A DNA stretch of 64,000 nucleotides from Saccharibacillus sp. JS10 (GCF_024436065.1 NZ_JANFNS010000001.1:744001-808000); one strand, 5' to 3'. Counted from the first letter of the stretch, positions 1-8,909 are shown. Numbers and translations: made by a program. The notes: generated by a model from the letters alone, not told the origin.

Positions 1-538
1 ACGGGCCGCCGCCTTGTTTTTCTTCATCAAGGAATACGCCCCAAGTCGGAACGGCGCGGCGACGAAGCGCGATCGCTTTACCGAAGTAGATATCGCCCAG
101 TTCGCCTTTTTCGCACATGTCTTTCAAGTGCAGGCTGTCGTCACGGAAACGGTTTTGGTACGCGATCGACAATTTTTTGCCGGTACGCTCTGCTGCTTCG
201 ATCATGCTGCGTGCTTCTTCGGTTGTTTTTGCCATCGGTTTTTCGCAAAGCACATGCTTGCCCGCTTCCAATGCGGCAATCGTGATCTCCGCATGCGAAT
301 CGTTTGGCGTGCAGACATGAACCACTTCGATGCTTGTATCTTTCAGAAGTTCCGTGTAATCGGTATACACTTTTGCGCCTTCGGCGCCGTATTGATCCGC
401 TGCTTCTTGGGCACGCGATTCCACAAGATCGCAGAACGCGACAAGAACTGCTTTATTTTGACGGGACAAAGCTGGAAGGTGCTTGCCGCTGGCAATACCT
501 CCGCATCCGATTACGGCTACATTTAACGTTTTAGACAT
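1..538 (-). CDS. Gfo/Idh/MocA family oxidoreductase, 3' part beyond window edge
   Basis: N-terminal half of an NAD(P)-dependent sugar or inositol dehydrogenase; the reading frame is still open at base 1, so the C-terminal part is missing from the window. Visible are the Rossmann start (VAVIGCGGIASGKHLPAL), the conserved EAGKHVLCEKPMAKT loop with the EKP catalytic-lysine motif, and the NRF segment following it. The ATG at 538 overlaps the stop of the upstream epimerase by 8 bp (ATGTCTAA), so the two are translationally coupled. With the epimerase and a second oxidoreductase it forms a three-gene catabolic operon typical of soil paenibacilli. The exact substrate cannot be read from the sequence; inositol or a keto-sugar is possible. 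Family call is secure, function is not. Confidence 0.9.
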   Translation of the reverse strand, partial: MSKTLNVAVIGCGGIASGKHLPALSRQNKAVLVAFCDLVESRAQEAADQYGAEGAKVYTDYTELLKDTSIEVVHVCTPNDSHAEITIAALEAGKHVLCEKPMAKTTEEARSMIEAAERTGKKLSIAYQNRFRDDSLHLKDMCEKGELGDIYFGKAIALRRRAVPTWGVFLDEEKQGGGP

Positions 539-1301
539 TCAATTTGGCTCCTTCTGCTGCATATTTTTTGACCCATTCCATACTTGTTGCAATACTTTCG
601 AGCGGCTTGCCGCCTGCGCAGTAATCTTGCTCGACGACGATCCATTCAACGCCCGCTTCAATCGCGGCATCGGCAATCGCAGTCAGATTCACTTCGCCTA
701 CGCCAAGCTCTGCGGTAATCGCTTTGCCGTCCGCATCGCGCGTCATATCTTTCAGGTGAATGATCGGCAGACGACCGGTGTAGCGCTGAATGTATTCGAC
801 CGGATCGTATCCGCCGTAATGCACCCAACACGTGTCCATTTCGACTTGCAGATCTTCAGCGGATACGGCTTCGTACATCGCGTCAAATACCGGCTTGCCG
901 TCCACTTGTTCAGTCATTTCGAAATCATGGTTATGGTAAGCCAGCACAGCACCTTGCTGACGAGTACGCTCACCCAGGTCTTTCAAGTTTGCAAATACTT
1001 CATCCCATTTACGATCTTCTTCAAGCAAGTAAGGTACGATCAGAGTCGTGTTCCCGATTTGCTTATTGTAAGCAATCTCTGCATCCAGATGCTCAAGCAA
1101 TTGCGTATATGCGGTATGTGTACCGAGCGCGGTCAGACCCAGTTCATCAAGGAGCGATTTCACTTCGTCTGCACTGCGACCGAAAAATGTATGGAATTCA
1201 ACGCCTTTATATCCGAGAGATGCTACTTTTTCAAGCGTACCGCGAAAATCTTTTTCCATTTCTTCACGTACGGTATACAGTTGCAATCCGACTTGCGTCA
1301 T
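531..1301 (-). CDS. sugar phosphate isomerase/epimerase (xylose isomerase-like TIM barrel)
   Basis: About 256 residues, usual for the AP_endonuc_2/IolE-like family of sugar isomerases and epimerases. It begins VGLQLYTVREEMEKDF, a hallmark start of this family, and carries metal-site type segments such as LAYHNHDFE, VEMDTCWVHYGG and IIHLKDM (His, Asp and Glu ligands expected from the family). The longest frame starts earlier at 1379, but that would run into the upstream oxidoreductase; the ATG at 1301 has the ribosome binding site AAAGGTGG and a normal family N terminus, so it is preferred. It sits between two Gfo/Idh/MocA dehydrogenases, consistent with oxidise-epimerise-reduce interconversion of a sugar or cyclitol. 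Cytoplasmic; specific substrate unknown. Confidence 0.88.
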   Translation of the reverse strand: MTQVGLQLYTVREEMEKDFRGTLEKVASLGYKGVEFHTFFGRSADEVKSLLDELGLTALGTHTAYTQLLEHLDAEIAYNKQIGNTTLIVPYLLEEDRKWDEVFANLKDLGERTRQQGAVLAYHNHDFEMTEQVDGKPVFDAMYEAVSAEDLQVEMDTCWVHYGGYDPVEYIQRYTGRLPIIHLKDMTRDADGKAITAELGVGEVNLTAIADAAIEAGVEWIVVEQDYCAGGKPLESIATSMEWVKKYAAEGAKLNV

Positions 1302-1326
1302 TGTGTATTCCACCTTTTTTGAAATA

Positions 1327-2409
1327 TTAGAGTTTAGAATGATCAGATCTTGCTTCTGGAACTTGGTAAGAACTTTCAAGCGTTACATGACGGCTTTCGG
1401 CAGAAGAGCGAATAAACGCGTGCATCGCTTCCAGTACATGGTAAGCCAGTTCTCCGCTTGCGCGGTGACGCCGGTTTTCGACGATACTTTTGACCATATC
1501 TTCGACACCGATCCCGCGTTCGTTATGCGAACTTTCGAAAACAGGTTCCACCGTTTCCCATTCTTCCGAACCTGCGCGGCGCAATCGAACGTCTCCGCCG
1601 AAAAAGTTCGGATCAGGCAACGATAAAGTTCCTTCCGTTCCGTGAATTTCGATGCGTGGCAACTCGGTACCGCCGCGAACATCGAAACTCATAATCATCG
1701 TGACGATCGGACCGCCAACGAAATCCAAAGTTCCCGCAAGATGCGTAGGCGTCTGAACCGAGATTGGAGTTCCAGCTTTCGGACCCGAACCGATCACGCG
1801 ATCTTGAATTTGAATCCCTGTTGATGATGAAATCCGCTGGATCGGACCCAGCAAATGAACCAATGCCGACAAATAGTACGGACCCATATCGAACATTGGC
1901 CCGCCGCCATATTCATAGAAAAATTCAGGATCGACATGCCAGCTTTCAGGCCCGCCGCCCAGCATAAACGCGGTTCCCGCAACAGGTCGTCCGATTAATC
2001 CTTGTTCGATTGCATGTCTAGCCGTGCTCATTCCGCTACCCAAAAACGTATCGGGTGCGCAGCCTACCGTAAGATTGTGCTTTACGGCTTCGTCAAGGAT
2101 CAACCTTGCATCTTCGAGCGATACCGCAAGCGGCTTCTCTCCGTATACATGCTTACCTGCTTCAAGTGCGGCAAGATGTACGGCTGCGTGACTAGCAGGA
2201 ATCGTGAGGTTGATAATCAGCTCAATCGATTCGTCTTCCATCAACTCGTCTACCGTGCAAGCGTTTGCAATGCCGAACTCAGCGGCACGTTCTTGCGCCT
2301 TAGCGGGGAAACGGTCAGCGAGCGCCACCACTTCAATCCATTCGCTCGCGGCTAAATTTTGTAGGTATATTGCACTGATGTTGCCGCAACCCACGATTCC
2401 GGTCTTCAT
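1327..2409 (-). CDS. Gfo/Idh/MocA family oxidoreductase
   Basis: Complete dehydrogenase of about 360 residues. The Rossmann fold begins TGIVGCGNISAIYLQNL, the catalytic-loop motif is EAGKHVYGEKPLAVS, and the C-terminal half contains the GGGPMFDMGPYYLSALVHLLG segment typical of the family's substrate-binding domain. It is the first gene of the catabolic operon and lies 25 bp upstream of the epimerase start. The start is uncertain: the open frame reaches an ATG at 2430, but AAGGG lies immediately before that codon, too close to serve it; the ATG at 2409 gives the normal family N terminus but has no well-spaced ribosome binding site. Substrate not determinable; the partner AraC regulator is divergently encoded. 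Confidence 0.87.
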   Translation of the reverse strand: MKTGIVGCGNISAIYLQNLAASEWIEVVALADRFPAKAQERAAEFGIANACTVDELMEDESIELIINLTIPASHAAVHLAALEAGKHVYGEKPLAVSLEDARLILDEAVKHNLTVGCAPDTFLGSGMSTARHAIEQGLIGRPVAGTAFMLGGGPESWHVDPEFFYEYGGGPMFDMGPYYLSALVHLLGPIQRISSSTGIQIQDRVIGSGPKAGTPISVQTPTHLAGTLDFVGGPIVTMIMSFDVRGGTELPRIEIHGTEGTLSLPDPNFFGGDVRLRRAGSEEWETVEPVFESSHNERGIGVEDMVKSIVENRRHRASGELAYHVLEAMHAFIRSSAESRHVTLESSYQVPEARSDHSKL

Positions 2410-2430
2410 ACGTGTCAAAAAGAACACCAT

Positions 2431-2602
2431 CCCTTCATGTCAGACCTGCATAAGATGCAAATTCTGTACATGGTTGTTTTTGTGATTCGTGGTTGGTTCG
2501 CTTTCATGGTATTGTATATCGTTTTGTATTAAAATGAAGAATATAATCGAAACATGAACAATCTGGTCATTATTTTATTTTCTTTTGCAAGGAGCAGCCG
2601 AT
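2431..2602. promoter_or_regulatory. divergent intergenic region between oxidoreductase operon and AraC gene
   Basis: The 172 bp between the two divergent genes must carry both promoters. A TATAAT at 2542-2547 could be the -10 of the AraC gene, but no good -35 lies 17 bp upstream (TCGTTT). The AraC protein probably binds here, as is usual for this layout; no operator repeat was recognised. Confidence 0.4.
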
Positions 2603-3427
2603 ATGCAGACGACTCACCTTCCCTGTCAAATTTTCACCGCAGGATTTTCTTTTCATCGCACCCCTTTTCATGTTCACCGGACAGAAGGTTTAGGCAGTTA
2701 TTTATTGCGCCTTCAAACGGATGGCACGTCAGAAGCACTGGTCGACGGCAAAATGCAACGGATTGAAGCAGGCGATCTACTTCTTTATGGTCCCAACGAT
2801 ACGTATGAACTGAAAATTTTCCCGCCTTCCCCTTCAGGTGATGAAGAACAATTGATGGAAAGCGGCGATTACCACATCTTTTTCGGCGGTGAATGGATCG
2901 ATCGTTGGTGGAATGAACGCAAACGTCCGACCAAGATCAATATTCCGCTAAGTGAAGGATTATTAGGTCTTTTTCGTCAAATTGTGATTGAGCAGCGACG
3001 TATTTCGAATCCCGATCCGCGTATTTCGGATTATTATTTACGGATTTTGTGTCTGGAGACAGATCGTTTGCTAAATGAACAACCGATCTCGTCAGGCAAA
3101 ACATTTTTGGCATACCGGATTAAGCAATATATCGAAGAAAACGCGTCTTCGTTGTTCAAGTTGGAAGATGTGTCGGCAGAAGTCGATACAAGCGTATCGC
3201 GCTGCGTGCATCTGTTCAAAGAAACGTTCGGCATCAGTATTATGCAATATGCGCTCGAAGTTCGGCTTGATATGGCAAAAGAACGAATCGTGTTTAGCCC
3301 AATGCCGCTTGAGCAAGTCGCGGAAACGTCAGGTTTTGCCAACTACACGTATTTCCACCGCGTATTTCGTAGCAAATTCGGCATGTCCCCCAAAGAATTC
3401 AGGCATACCCGGCAAGAAAAAATGTAG
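2603..3427 (+). CDS. AraC family transcriptional regulator
   Basis: About 274 residues with a cupin-like N-terminal sensing domain (residues ~1-150) and a C-terminal two-helix-turn-helix AraC domain (~170-274). The second helix-turn-helix shows the typical pattern VAETSGFANYTYFHRVFRSK followed by FGMSPKEFR, the AraC signature end. The start is the ATG at 2603, preceded by AAGGAG at 2589-2594; the longer TTG frame would place that site inside the gene. Divergent from the dehydrogenase/epimerase operon, which it probably activates in response to the substrate sugar (inference). A strong hairpin terminator follows the stop. Confidence 0.9.
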   Translation: MQTTHLPCQIFTAGFSFHRTPFHVHRTEGLGSYLLRLQTDGTSEALVDGKMQRIEAGDLLLYGPNDTYELKIFPPSPSGDEEQLMESGDYHIFFGGEWIDRWWNERKRPTKINIPLSEGLLGLFRQIVIEQRRISNPDPRISDYYLRILCLETDRLLNEQPISSGKTFLAYRIKQYIEENASSLFKLEDVSAEVDTSVSRCVHLFKETFGISIMQYALEVRLDMAKERIVFSPMPLEQVAETSGFANYTYFHRVFRSKFGMSPKEFRHTRQEKM

Positions 3428-3434
3428 ATACACC

Positions 3435-3476
3435 AAAAAACCGTCCAAGCGCTGTAGAGCGTCTAGACGGTTTTTT
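3435..3476. terminator. Rho-independent terminator after AraC gene
   Basis: Inverted repeat AAAAAACCGTC ... GACGGTTTTTT with an A-tract on one side and T-tract on the other, so it can act in both directions, ending both the AraC gene and the convergent hypothetical gene. Confidence 0.85.
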
Positions 3477-3499
3477 GATTAATAGGGATAGGGAATCGT

Positions 3500-3886
3500 T
3501 CAACCTTTTGCGTTGCGTTTTTCTTTGTTCATTCGTTCGATTTCTTCGCTGACAACCATCCCTAAATCTTCGTTGCCAAACATCGTCAATACGCCAAGCA
3601 GCGTCTCATTCGTAATATCGCCGGCTTCTTCTTTGGATACCGTCAACTCTAGCCCGCGGGCTAAGCGTTCATTGGCTTGTTGCTCTGGATAAGCTTTGGT
3701 GTAAAGCTCGGCAGGATCAAGATCGTTGTTAATACACCACTGCGCGTACACGAGAATCATCATATCTTCTTCTTGACGATACACTTCGACGATTTTTTCC
3801 TGGGTTTCTTTTTCTATCGACCGGCGTCCTTCGCTACTTTCGTAACGGTCGTAATCATGATCTTTATTCGGATCGTAATCGCTCAT
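3500..3886 (-). CDS. small acidic hypothetical protein
   Basis: About 128 residues, rich in Asp, Glu and Lys, with no signal peptide or membrane segment, hence probably cytoplasmic. The N terminus (MSDYDPNKDHDYDRYESSEG) looks disordered; the rest is mostly helical, with an AQWCINNDLDPAELYTKAYPE segment. I do not recognise a family. The ATG at 3886 follows AAGGGG at a suitable distance; an earlier ATG at 3940 exists but adds a basic stretch without a good ribosome binding site. Monocistronic, convergent with the AraC gene and divergent from msrAB. Confidence 0.65.
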   Translation of the reverse strand: MSDYDPNKDHDYDRYESSEGRRSIEKETQEKIVEVYRQEEDMMILVYAQWCINNDLDPAELYTKAYPEQQANERLARGLELTVSKEEAGDITNETLLGVLTMFGNEDLGMVVSEEIERMNKEKRNAKG

Positions 3887-4015
3887 TTGTTCATGTCCCC
3901 TTTTGCAATCCACTTTTCTTTTCGAGTATACCTGCAACACTTTCGATTGGCAAAACTGATTCGCGTTACCGCTTCCCGTTTATCTAGCCTTGTAGGCGCA
4001 AAGCCGTTCACCGAC

Positions 4016-4043
4016 TTGCGAAACAGCCAAAAAGAGTTATAAT
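4016..4043 (+). promoter_or_regulatory. sigma-A-like promoter of msrAB
   Basis: TTGCGA at 4016-4021, 16 bp spacer, TATAAT at 4038-4043, about 70 bp upstream of the msrAB start. Confidence 0.65.
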
Positions 4044-4111
4044 TTAAAGTACAAGTTCAAATTAATTGTGCATCAAAAAATTGATTCAAATCAAAATACG
4101 GAGGGATCAAC

Positions 4112-5086
4112 ATGTCCGATTATTCATCTTCTAGTGTCGAAAAAGCAACGTTCGCGGGAGGCTGCTTCTGGTGTATGGTCACCCCGTTCGAAGATTTGCC
4201 AGGTATTATTAAAGTCGTATCTGGATATACAGGTGGGCATACGGAAAACCCGACTTATAAAGAAGTGTGTTCCGAAACAACAGGGCACGTCGAAGCTGTT
4301 CAAATTACGTACAACCCTGAAATTTTCCCGTATGACAAATTGCTTGAGTTGTTTTGGCAACAAATTGATCCAACCGATGCAGGGGGTCAATTCCATGACA
4401 GAGGAACTTCATACGGCACAGCGATTTTCTACCACAACGAAGAACAACGTGTCAAAGCTGAAGCTTCCAAAAAAGCATTAGGCGAAAGCGGACGCTTCAA
4501 TCAACCGATTGTGACTCCGATTCGTCCGGCAGAAACATTCTACGAAGCAGAAGAATATCACCAGGATTATCATAAAAAAAATCCAGCTCATTATAACCGG
4601 TACAAAAAAGCATCCGGTCGCGAAGCGTTTATCGAAGATCATTGGAAAAAAAGCGTCGATAAAAATGATCTGAAACAACGTCTAAGCGAAATGCAATACA
4701 ATGTTACGCAAAAAAACGGCACGGAGCCGGCTTTCCATAATGAATTCTGGGATCATCACGGCGAAGGCATCTACGTAGATATCGTCTCGGGCGAGCCGCT
4801 GTTCAGCTCCCAAGACAAATACGATTCCGGCTGCGGCTGGCCGAGCTTCACACGTCCGATCCGCGATTATCATGTGAAAGAAAAAGTCGATCTGACTCAT
4901 TTCATGATTCGCACCGAAGTTCGAAGCAAAGAAGCCGATTCGCATCTGGGTCACGTCTTCGATGACGGCCCGGGCCCGGACGGTCTGCGTTATTGCATCA
5001 ACTCGGCGGCACTTCGTTTTGTTGCACTCGACAAACTTGAAGAAGAAGGTTACGGCGAATACCGCGCCTTGTTCGCTCAAGCGTAA
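4112..5086 (+). CDS. msrAB: bifunctional peptide methionine sulfoxide reductase MsrA/MsrB
   Basis: 324 residues: an MsrA domain first (~10-160) and an MsrB domain second (~175-315). MsrA has the catalytic GGCFWCM motif with Cys, reducing methionine-S-sulfoxide; MsrB has SGCGWPSF and the final [11 protein letters not shown] motif with the catalytic Cys, reducing the R-epimer. The zinc-binding CxxC pairs found in many MsrB proteins are not evident. Together the fused enzyme repairs oxidised methionine in cytoplasmic proteins, with electrons from thioredoxin (family knowledge). Ribosome binding site CGGAGGG precedes the ATG; promoter and terminator flank it, so it is a single-gene unit. Confidence 0.96.
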   Translation: MSDYSSSSVEKATFAGGCFWCMVTPFEDLPGIIKVVSGYTGGHTENPTYKEVCSETTGHVEAVQITYNPEIFPYDKLLELFWQQIDPTDAGGQFHDRGTSYGTAIFYHNEEQRVKAEASKKALGESGRFNQPIVTPIRPAETFYEAEEYHQDYHKKNPAHYNRYKKASGREAFIEDHWKKSVDKNDLKQRLSEMQYNVTQKNGTEPAFHNEFWDHHGEGIYVDIVSGEPLFSSQDKYDSGCGWPSFTRPIRDYHVKEKVDLTHFMIRTEVRSKEADSHLGHVFDDGPGPDGLRYCINSAALRFVALDKLEEEGYGEYRALFAQA

Positions 5087-5093
5087 AAAAGTT

Positions 5094-5123
5094 AAGGAGC
5101 CTATCATGGATAGGCTCCTTTTG
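5094..5123. terminator. terminator after msrAB
   Basis: Perfect 12-bp stem AAGGAGCCTATC / GATAGGCTCCTT with a 3-nt loop, followed by TTGTT; it also serves the convergent reductase gene only weakly, since no long T-tract is seen on that side. Confidence 0.85.
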
Positions 5124-5143
5124 TTATTCCCAGTTCTTTTTAA

Positions 5144-5677
5144 TTACGCGTGAACACGGTGGATTAAATGTACGAACGTATCGACCGCTTTGCGAATACG
5201 CAGCTCTGTCGCTTGATCAGATGGCGTGCCATCTGCTTCGAATTTACGTTGGTCGCCGCCAATCGAGATCCACTCTGGGCAATTCAAGCCATGTAGATTA
5301 CGAATGATCGCTTGCAAAGTTCCTAATGACGATACGCCTACAGCGCCGCCTGCGGAGCTTGCGGATAAAACCGGCTTGCCTTCGAAATATTCACTATTCA
5401 AGAAATCTAGCGCATTTTTCAATACGCCTGAGATCGAAGAATGATATTCCGGCGTCGAGATGACGACTGCGCCTGCTGATTTGACCGCTTGTGCCAACTT
5501 CAGTACTTCTTCGTGACCGTAAGCTTCGCCCGGTCCGTATAACGGAAGTTGATGCTCATACAAGCTGAAAATTTCCGTCTCGATCTTTTGTTCTTGCAAC
5601 AATTTCGCAATATAACGAATCAATAAGGTACTGCTTGCTTCTTCGCGGTTACTCCCCGCAATCAATGTAACTTTCAT
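5144..5677 (-). CDS. NADPH-dependent FMN reductase (flavodoxin-like)
   Basis: About 177 residues, the usual length of the FMN_red family. Flavin-binding signatures are visible: the N-terminal IAGSNREEASSTLLIRYI loop, the STPEYHSSISGVLKNALDF motif that contacts the isoalloxazine, and SAGGAVGVSSLGTLQ. It likely reduces FMN, quinones or azo compounds with NADPH in the cytosol. The ATG at 5677 has the strong site GGGAGGAGATG; the frame extends to 5707 but those codons add only a basic tail not seen in the family. Convergent with msrAB, which fits a shared oxidative-stress theme, though this is inference. Confidence 0.9.
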   Translation of the reverse strand: MKVTLIAGSNREEASSTLLIRYIAKLLQEQKIETEIFSLYEHQLPLYGPGEAYGHEEVLKLAQAVKSAGAVVISTPEYHSSISGVLKNALDFLNSEYFEGKPVLSASSAGGAVGVSSLGTLQAIIRNLHGLNCPEWISIGGDQRKFEADGTPSDQATELRIRKAVDTFVHLIHRVHA

Positions 5678-5824
5678 TCTACATCTCCTCCCGTATTTTT
5701 TTATCATAGCAGGAAGTTCTAAATTTGAACAAGGTTTGTCTAATTCTTGCTTGGATGTTGATTGATTTCAAAGTTCTAAGGGTAGTTAAATCCATATGAT
5801 TTCATAAAAGAAAGGAGATTTTTT

Positions 5825-5998
5825 ATGCCGTGGAACAAAAATGATTATCCGCAATCGATGAAAAATTTGGACGAACGCGTCCGCAATAAAGCAATCGAGA
5901 TTGCAAATGCTTTATTGGACGAAGGATATGAAGAAGGTAAAGCGATTGCCATCGCGACTTCGAAAGCCGAAGAATGGGACGAAAATCATCCTAAATGA
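5825..5998 (+). CDS. small protein resembling Bacillus YdaT
   Basis: 57-residue protein beginning MPWNKNDYPQSMKNLDE and ending in an acidic EEWDENHPK tail. It reminds me of the Bacillus general-stress protein YdaT, which has the same short Pro-Trp start, NL(D/P) motif, and GY.EG.AI.IAT core; this is recall, not a search. Ribosome binding site AAAGGAG lies 8-14 bp upstream and a terminator follows directly, so it is a bona fide monocistronic gene. Function unknown in detail. Confidence 0.75.
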   Translation: MPWNKNDYPQSMKNLDERVRNKAIEIANALLDEGYEEGKAIAIATSKAEEWDENHPK

Positions 5999-6004
5999 GC
6001 ATAC

Positions 6005-6058
6005 AAAAAAACCGTTTCGGCTTTCTCCATCGCGGGAGAAAATCGGAACGGTTTTTTC
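6005..6058. terminator. terminator after small stress-type gene
   Basis: AAAAAACCGTT...AACGGTTTTTT outer stem with an inner TCTCC/GGGAGA stem; bidirectional. It lies between two convergent genes. Confidence 0.8.
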
Positions 6059-6116
6059 TTAAAACCAATGGGGAAAGTTTGCGGCTACAGGTCTTCCCTT
6101 GCACCTTTGAATCTTT

Positions 6117-6821
6117 TTACACTCTATTCAAACCTTTAACTTCAGGTGTGACTGGAGTCGTATGACTTTTTGGTGCTGTAACAAAGATGCGTGTGATTGA
6201 AGTAAGCGCGCTCCGCAAGATTTGCGGTTCCACTGTCCAAGTAATCACTTTGCCTCCGATACATACCGCAGCGACCGTGTACAATGTCTCGGCAAGCGGC
6301 AAATACAGTAACGATAGCAACAATACCGAAGCATCCATGATAATAAACACCGTGCCGATCTTGAGCCCTGTTTTTTCATGCAGCCAGATTGCTGCGCAAT
6401 CGTCTCCGCCTGTAGCTCCGCCTGAGCGAAGAACCAGACCGCCACCGATCCCGGTCAATATACCCGATAACAATGCGGCAAGCCACAACTGTCCGTGTAG
6501 ATCGAAATTCAGTGTAGAGAAATGCTCGATGCCAGCGTAGAATGCTGTGAACGAACCTGCGGCAAGTACAGCAGGTCCCATGTTTCTCCACCCTTTTTTG
6601 AGAGCGAATAATAACATGAACGGGATATCAAGAATCAAAATCGTTAATGCTGGCGAAAGCCCAAAAGCATATTCACCGAGTAACGAAAGTCCGACGAACC
6701 CACCTTCTGAAAGATGGTTTTGAAAATTAATGTGATAAAACGCGAATGCCATAACGAACGTGCCTGTTAAGATCGCGGTCGCCTGCGCGAACCGCTTCAT
6801 CCTTTTCCCTTTTGCCTTCAT
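6117..6821 (-). CDS. YitT family membrane protein
   Basis: 234 residues with five or six hydrophobic helices and the family's characteristic GGFVGLSLLGEYAFGLSP and GGATGGDDCAA loops (DUF161 repeats). It lacks the cytoplasmic DUF2179 tail found in many YitT homologues, so it is a short member. Transport function of YitT proteins is not firmly known. ATG at 6821 follows GAGGAG at good distance. The nearly 300-nt leader upstream contains mutually exclusive hairpins (see findings), pointing to RNA-level control. Confidence 0.88.
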   Translation of the reverse strand: MKAKGKRMKRFAQATAILTGTFVMAFAFYHINFQNHLSEGGFVGLSLLGEYAFGLSPALTILILDIPFMLLFALKKGWRNMGPAVLAAGSFTAFYAGIEHFSTLNFDLHGQLWLAALLSGILTGIGGGLVLRSGGATGGDDCAAIWLHEKTGLKIGTVFIIMDASVLLLSLLYLPLAETLYTVAAVCIGGKVITWTVEPQILRSALTSITRIFVTAPKSHTTPVTPEVKGLNRV

Positions 6822-6835
6822 ACGATGATCTCCTC

Positions 6836-7110
6836 ATTTTCGCAGTATTTGTCTGATTGACAATACGCTGCGAGCCAGAGGGGAAAACCGTAAGGCGTTC
6901 ATCCTTCGCATGGATGTCCCTTCCCTTCGCAGTGTTTGTCAACAACGATGATCCGACAAACTTTCTACGAGGGACGCTAAGTATAGGAGAGATCGTAACG
7001 TTTCCAGATTGTCCTTTGGGGAATACTCCTTCGGGGACTCATGGTATCCTGATCCTTTCTGTGTTTGGATGTGAAGTCTGAGCATTATTTACCCAGCTCT
7101 ATCACCTTTC
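6836..7110 (-). promoter_or_regulatory. long structured leader of the YitT gene (candidate cis-regulatory RNA)
   Basis: The 386 bp between the YitT start and the hydrolase stop hold no credible gene. On the minus strand a TAAAAT (7117-7122) may be the -10 box. The leader contains three related segments: A (6927-6940), B (6859-6873) and C (6840-6853). A and C are near-identical (GACAAACACTGCGA and GACAAATACTGCGA) and both complement B, so B can pair with either. Segment A-B encloses smaller stems (CATCC/GGATG and GGGAA/TTCCC). C ends four bases before the ribosome binding site region. No known riboswitch class was recognised. Confidence 0.5.
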
Positions 7111-7207
7111 TAACCTATTTTAGCACAAAGATGTTTCAGAAGCGATCCAGTGGATAGCGATTTCTGTAAATTTCATGTAAAAAGTAGCAAAAATGCTGTA
7201 GTTTTAT

Positions 7208-8626
7208 TTACTTGCCGAACGCTAATTGTCGAACGACTCTTGTCATTTCATTCGTATCCAATCCGCCGCGATTGCTTAATAAAATAACGACGGTTCCGTC
7301 ACCAAGACCTCGGCGGATCCCTGTCGTATAGCCATCGCCGCCTCCGCTATGATACGCGACTCGGTTCGAACCCATACCATCGACATGCCAGCCGAATCCA
7401 TAATTTTTGTACGGGCTTACGGTGTACATACGCTCCATCGTTTCTTCCGACAATACTTTTCCGGCGCTTAACGCTTGCGCCCAGATCAATAGATCGTCAG
7501 GCGTAGAATATAGACTACCTGTACCGGAAGGAGAGAAATAAAAGTCTTTGACGGCTTCCCACTGATTGGTGCCCCAATCAAACGCATAGCCAGTCGGAAC
7601 TTTGGTCTGAGGAGTCGCCGTGCCGCTATGCTTCATACCGAGTGGGTTCAAAATTTCGGTCTGTACATAATCGGCATATTTCATACCCGATGTTTCTTCG
7701 ATGATATAAGCAAGCAGCACAAATCCGCTATTGCTGTACATATAATCGGTTCCCGGGACAAATTTCAGTTTGCTTTTTTTGATTTCTTCGACGGTCTCCG
7801 ATAATGGAGTTCCTGCTTCGCGGCTAAAGTTCAATGCAATCCCCGATGTATGCGACAGCAGCATCGCCAGCGTGATTTCATCGCCGCGCGGATAATCCGG
7901 AATATGCTGCGCCAATGTATCGTCGACGCTCAGCTTTCCTTCTTCCGCAAGCTTCAAGATCGATGCAGCCGTAAAAGCTTTCGTCAATGAGCCGAGGCGC
8001 ATTTGATCGGTTGGATGAACGCGCGTTGAATCGGAAGAAAGTCCGTATGCTTTTCTCATCAAGACATCTCCATCTTCTGCAATCAAGACACTACCGGAAA
8101 AAGACTGAGCTTTAAGATAGTCGTTTACTGCGCTCAAGTTGGCATCGAATTTGGTTTGGGTATCTGTTTTGAGGGATAGATTAAGCGCGCCATTACGAGT
8201 AACAGGGCTTACGCTGGACTCCAAAGGTTCGGTTAACCCACGTACAGGAACGGTCAGAATCCCATTTACATATCGGGTCGTTCCCGGCATTTTCAACTCA
8301 TATCCATTAACGGATACTGTTGTTGAATCGGGTCGATATAAGAGCTCATCTCCGTTTAACGTGACGACAGCCGCACGCTGCGTTTTGTCCCATTTGACGT
8401 TGGCTCCAAGCGATACCGCGCCTTCTCGAACCGGAACGTAAGTTAGCGAACGATAAATATAGACGTTGTCGCCCCACTGTGCAGGTTGACCGTTGATTTC
8501 AGCGGTAATTGATGTCACTTGCGCCGAAGATGTTGCCGGAAGTGCGGTTGCGGTAACACTCAAAGCTAGACCGAGACTTAATAGCACCCGGCTCCAGCTT
8601 TTTTTTGTATTTTTTTGTTTAAGCAT
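7208..8626 (-). CDS. exported beta-lactamase-fold serine hydrolase with stalk domain
   Basis: 472 residues. A signal peptide (~1-35, basic start then SLGLALSVTATALPATSSAQ) is followed by a copper-amine-oxidase-N-like stalk domain (~40-145, with NVYIYRSLTYVPVREGAVSLG and LTVPVRGL) common in surface proteins of paenibacilli. The catalytic domain (~165-470) has the class C/DD-peptidase motifs SLTK (nucleophile Ser), YSN and HSGGG. It is likely a secreted or wall-associated D-Ala-D-Ala carboxypeptidase, esterase or amide hydrolase; substrate cannot be said. Ribosome binding site GGGGGAG precedes the ATG. Divergent from the luciferase-like gene. Confidence 0.88.
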   Translation of the reverse strand: MLKQKNTKKSWSRVLLSLGLALSVTATALPATSSAQVTSITAEINGQPAQWGDNVYIYRSLTYVPVREGAVSLGANVKWDKTQRAAVVTLNGDELLYRPDSTTVSVNGYELKMPGTTRYVNGILTVPVRGLTEPLESSVSPVTRNGALNLSLKTDTQTKFDANLSAVNDYLKAQSFSGSVLIAEDGDVLMRKAYGLSSDSTRVHPTDQMRLGSLTKAFTAASILKLAEEGKLSVDDTLAQHIPDYPRGDEITLAMLLSHTSGIALNFSREAGTPLSETVEEIKKSKLKFVPGTDYMYSNSGFVLLAYIIEETSGMKYADYVQTEILNPLGMKHSGTATPQTKVPTGYAFDWGTNQWEAVKDFYFSPSGTGSLYSTPDDLLIWAQALSAGKVLSEETMERMYTVSPYKNYGFGWHVDGMGSNRVAYHSGGGDGYTTGIRRGLGDGTVVILLSNRGGLDTNEMTRVVRQLAFGK

Positions 8627-8805
8627 AATGATGTTAGCTCCCCCTGTTAAGTAACTTGTTCAAATACTCGGCCTTCAATGACCGATATGTGCATCTGTCT
8701 CTTTATAGTGTATACGACAATGGTTTGAATTAGTTGTGTCTATTGGAGGGTCATCGTAATTTGTTTGGACTTCATTTAACTATATTTTTTATAGTAAGTA
8801 ATATT

Positions 8806-8834
8806 TTGATTATTGTTTACGAATATGATATAAT
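8806..8834 (+). promoter_or_regulatory. sigma-A-like promoter of the luciferase-like gene
   Basis: TTGATT at 8806-8811, exactly 17 bp spacer, perfect TATAAT at 8829-8834; about 75 bp upstream of the start codon, in an AT-rich stretch. Confidence 0.75.
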
Positions 8835-8909
8835 AGTACTCTACTAGATTTGATACAACTTTCTTATGATTTCGATCATTTATTATATTTTCGAGAGGGG
8901 AACTTATAG

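Noticed and set aside
483-1322. 279-codon plus-strand frame opposite the epimerase
   Set aside because: Antisense to a conserved enzyme; composition rich in Cys/Phe/His.
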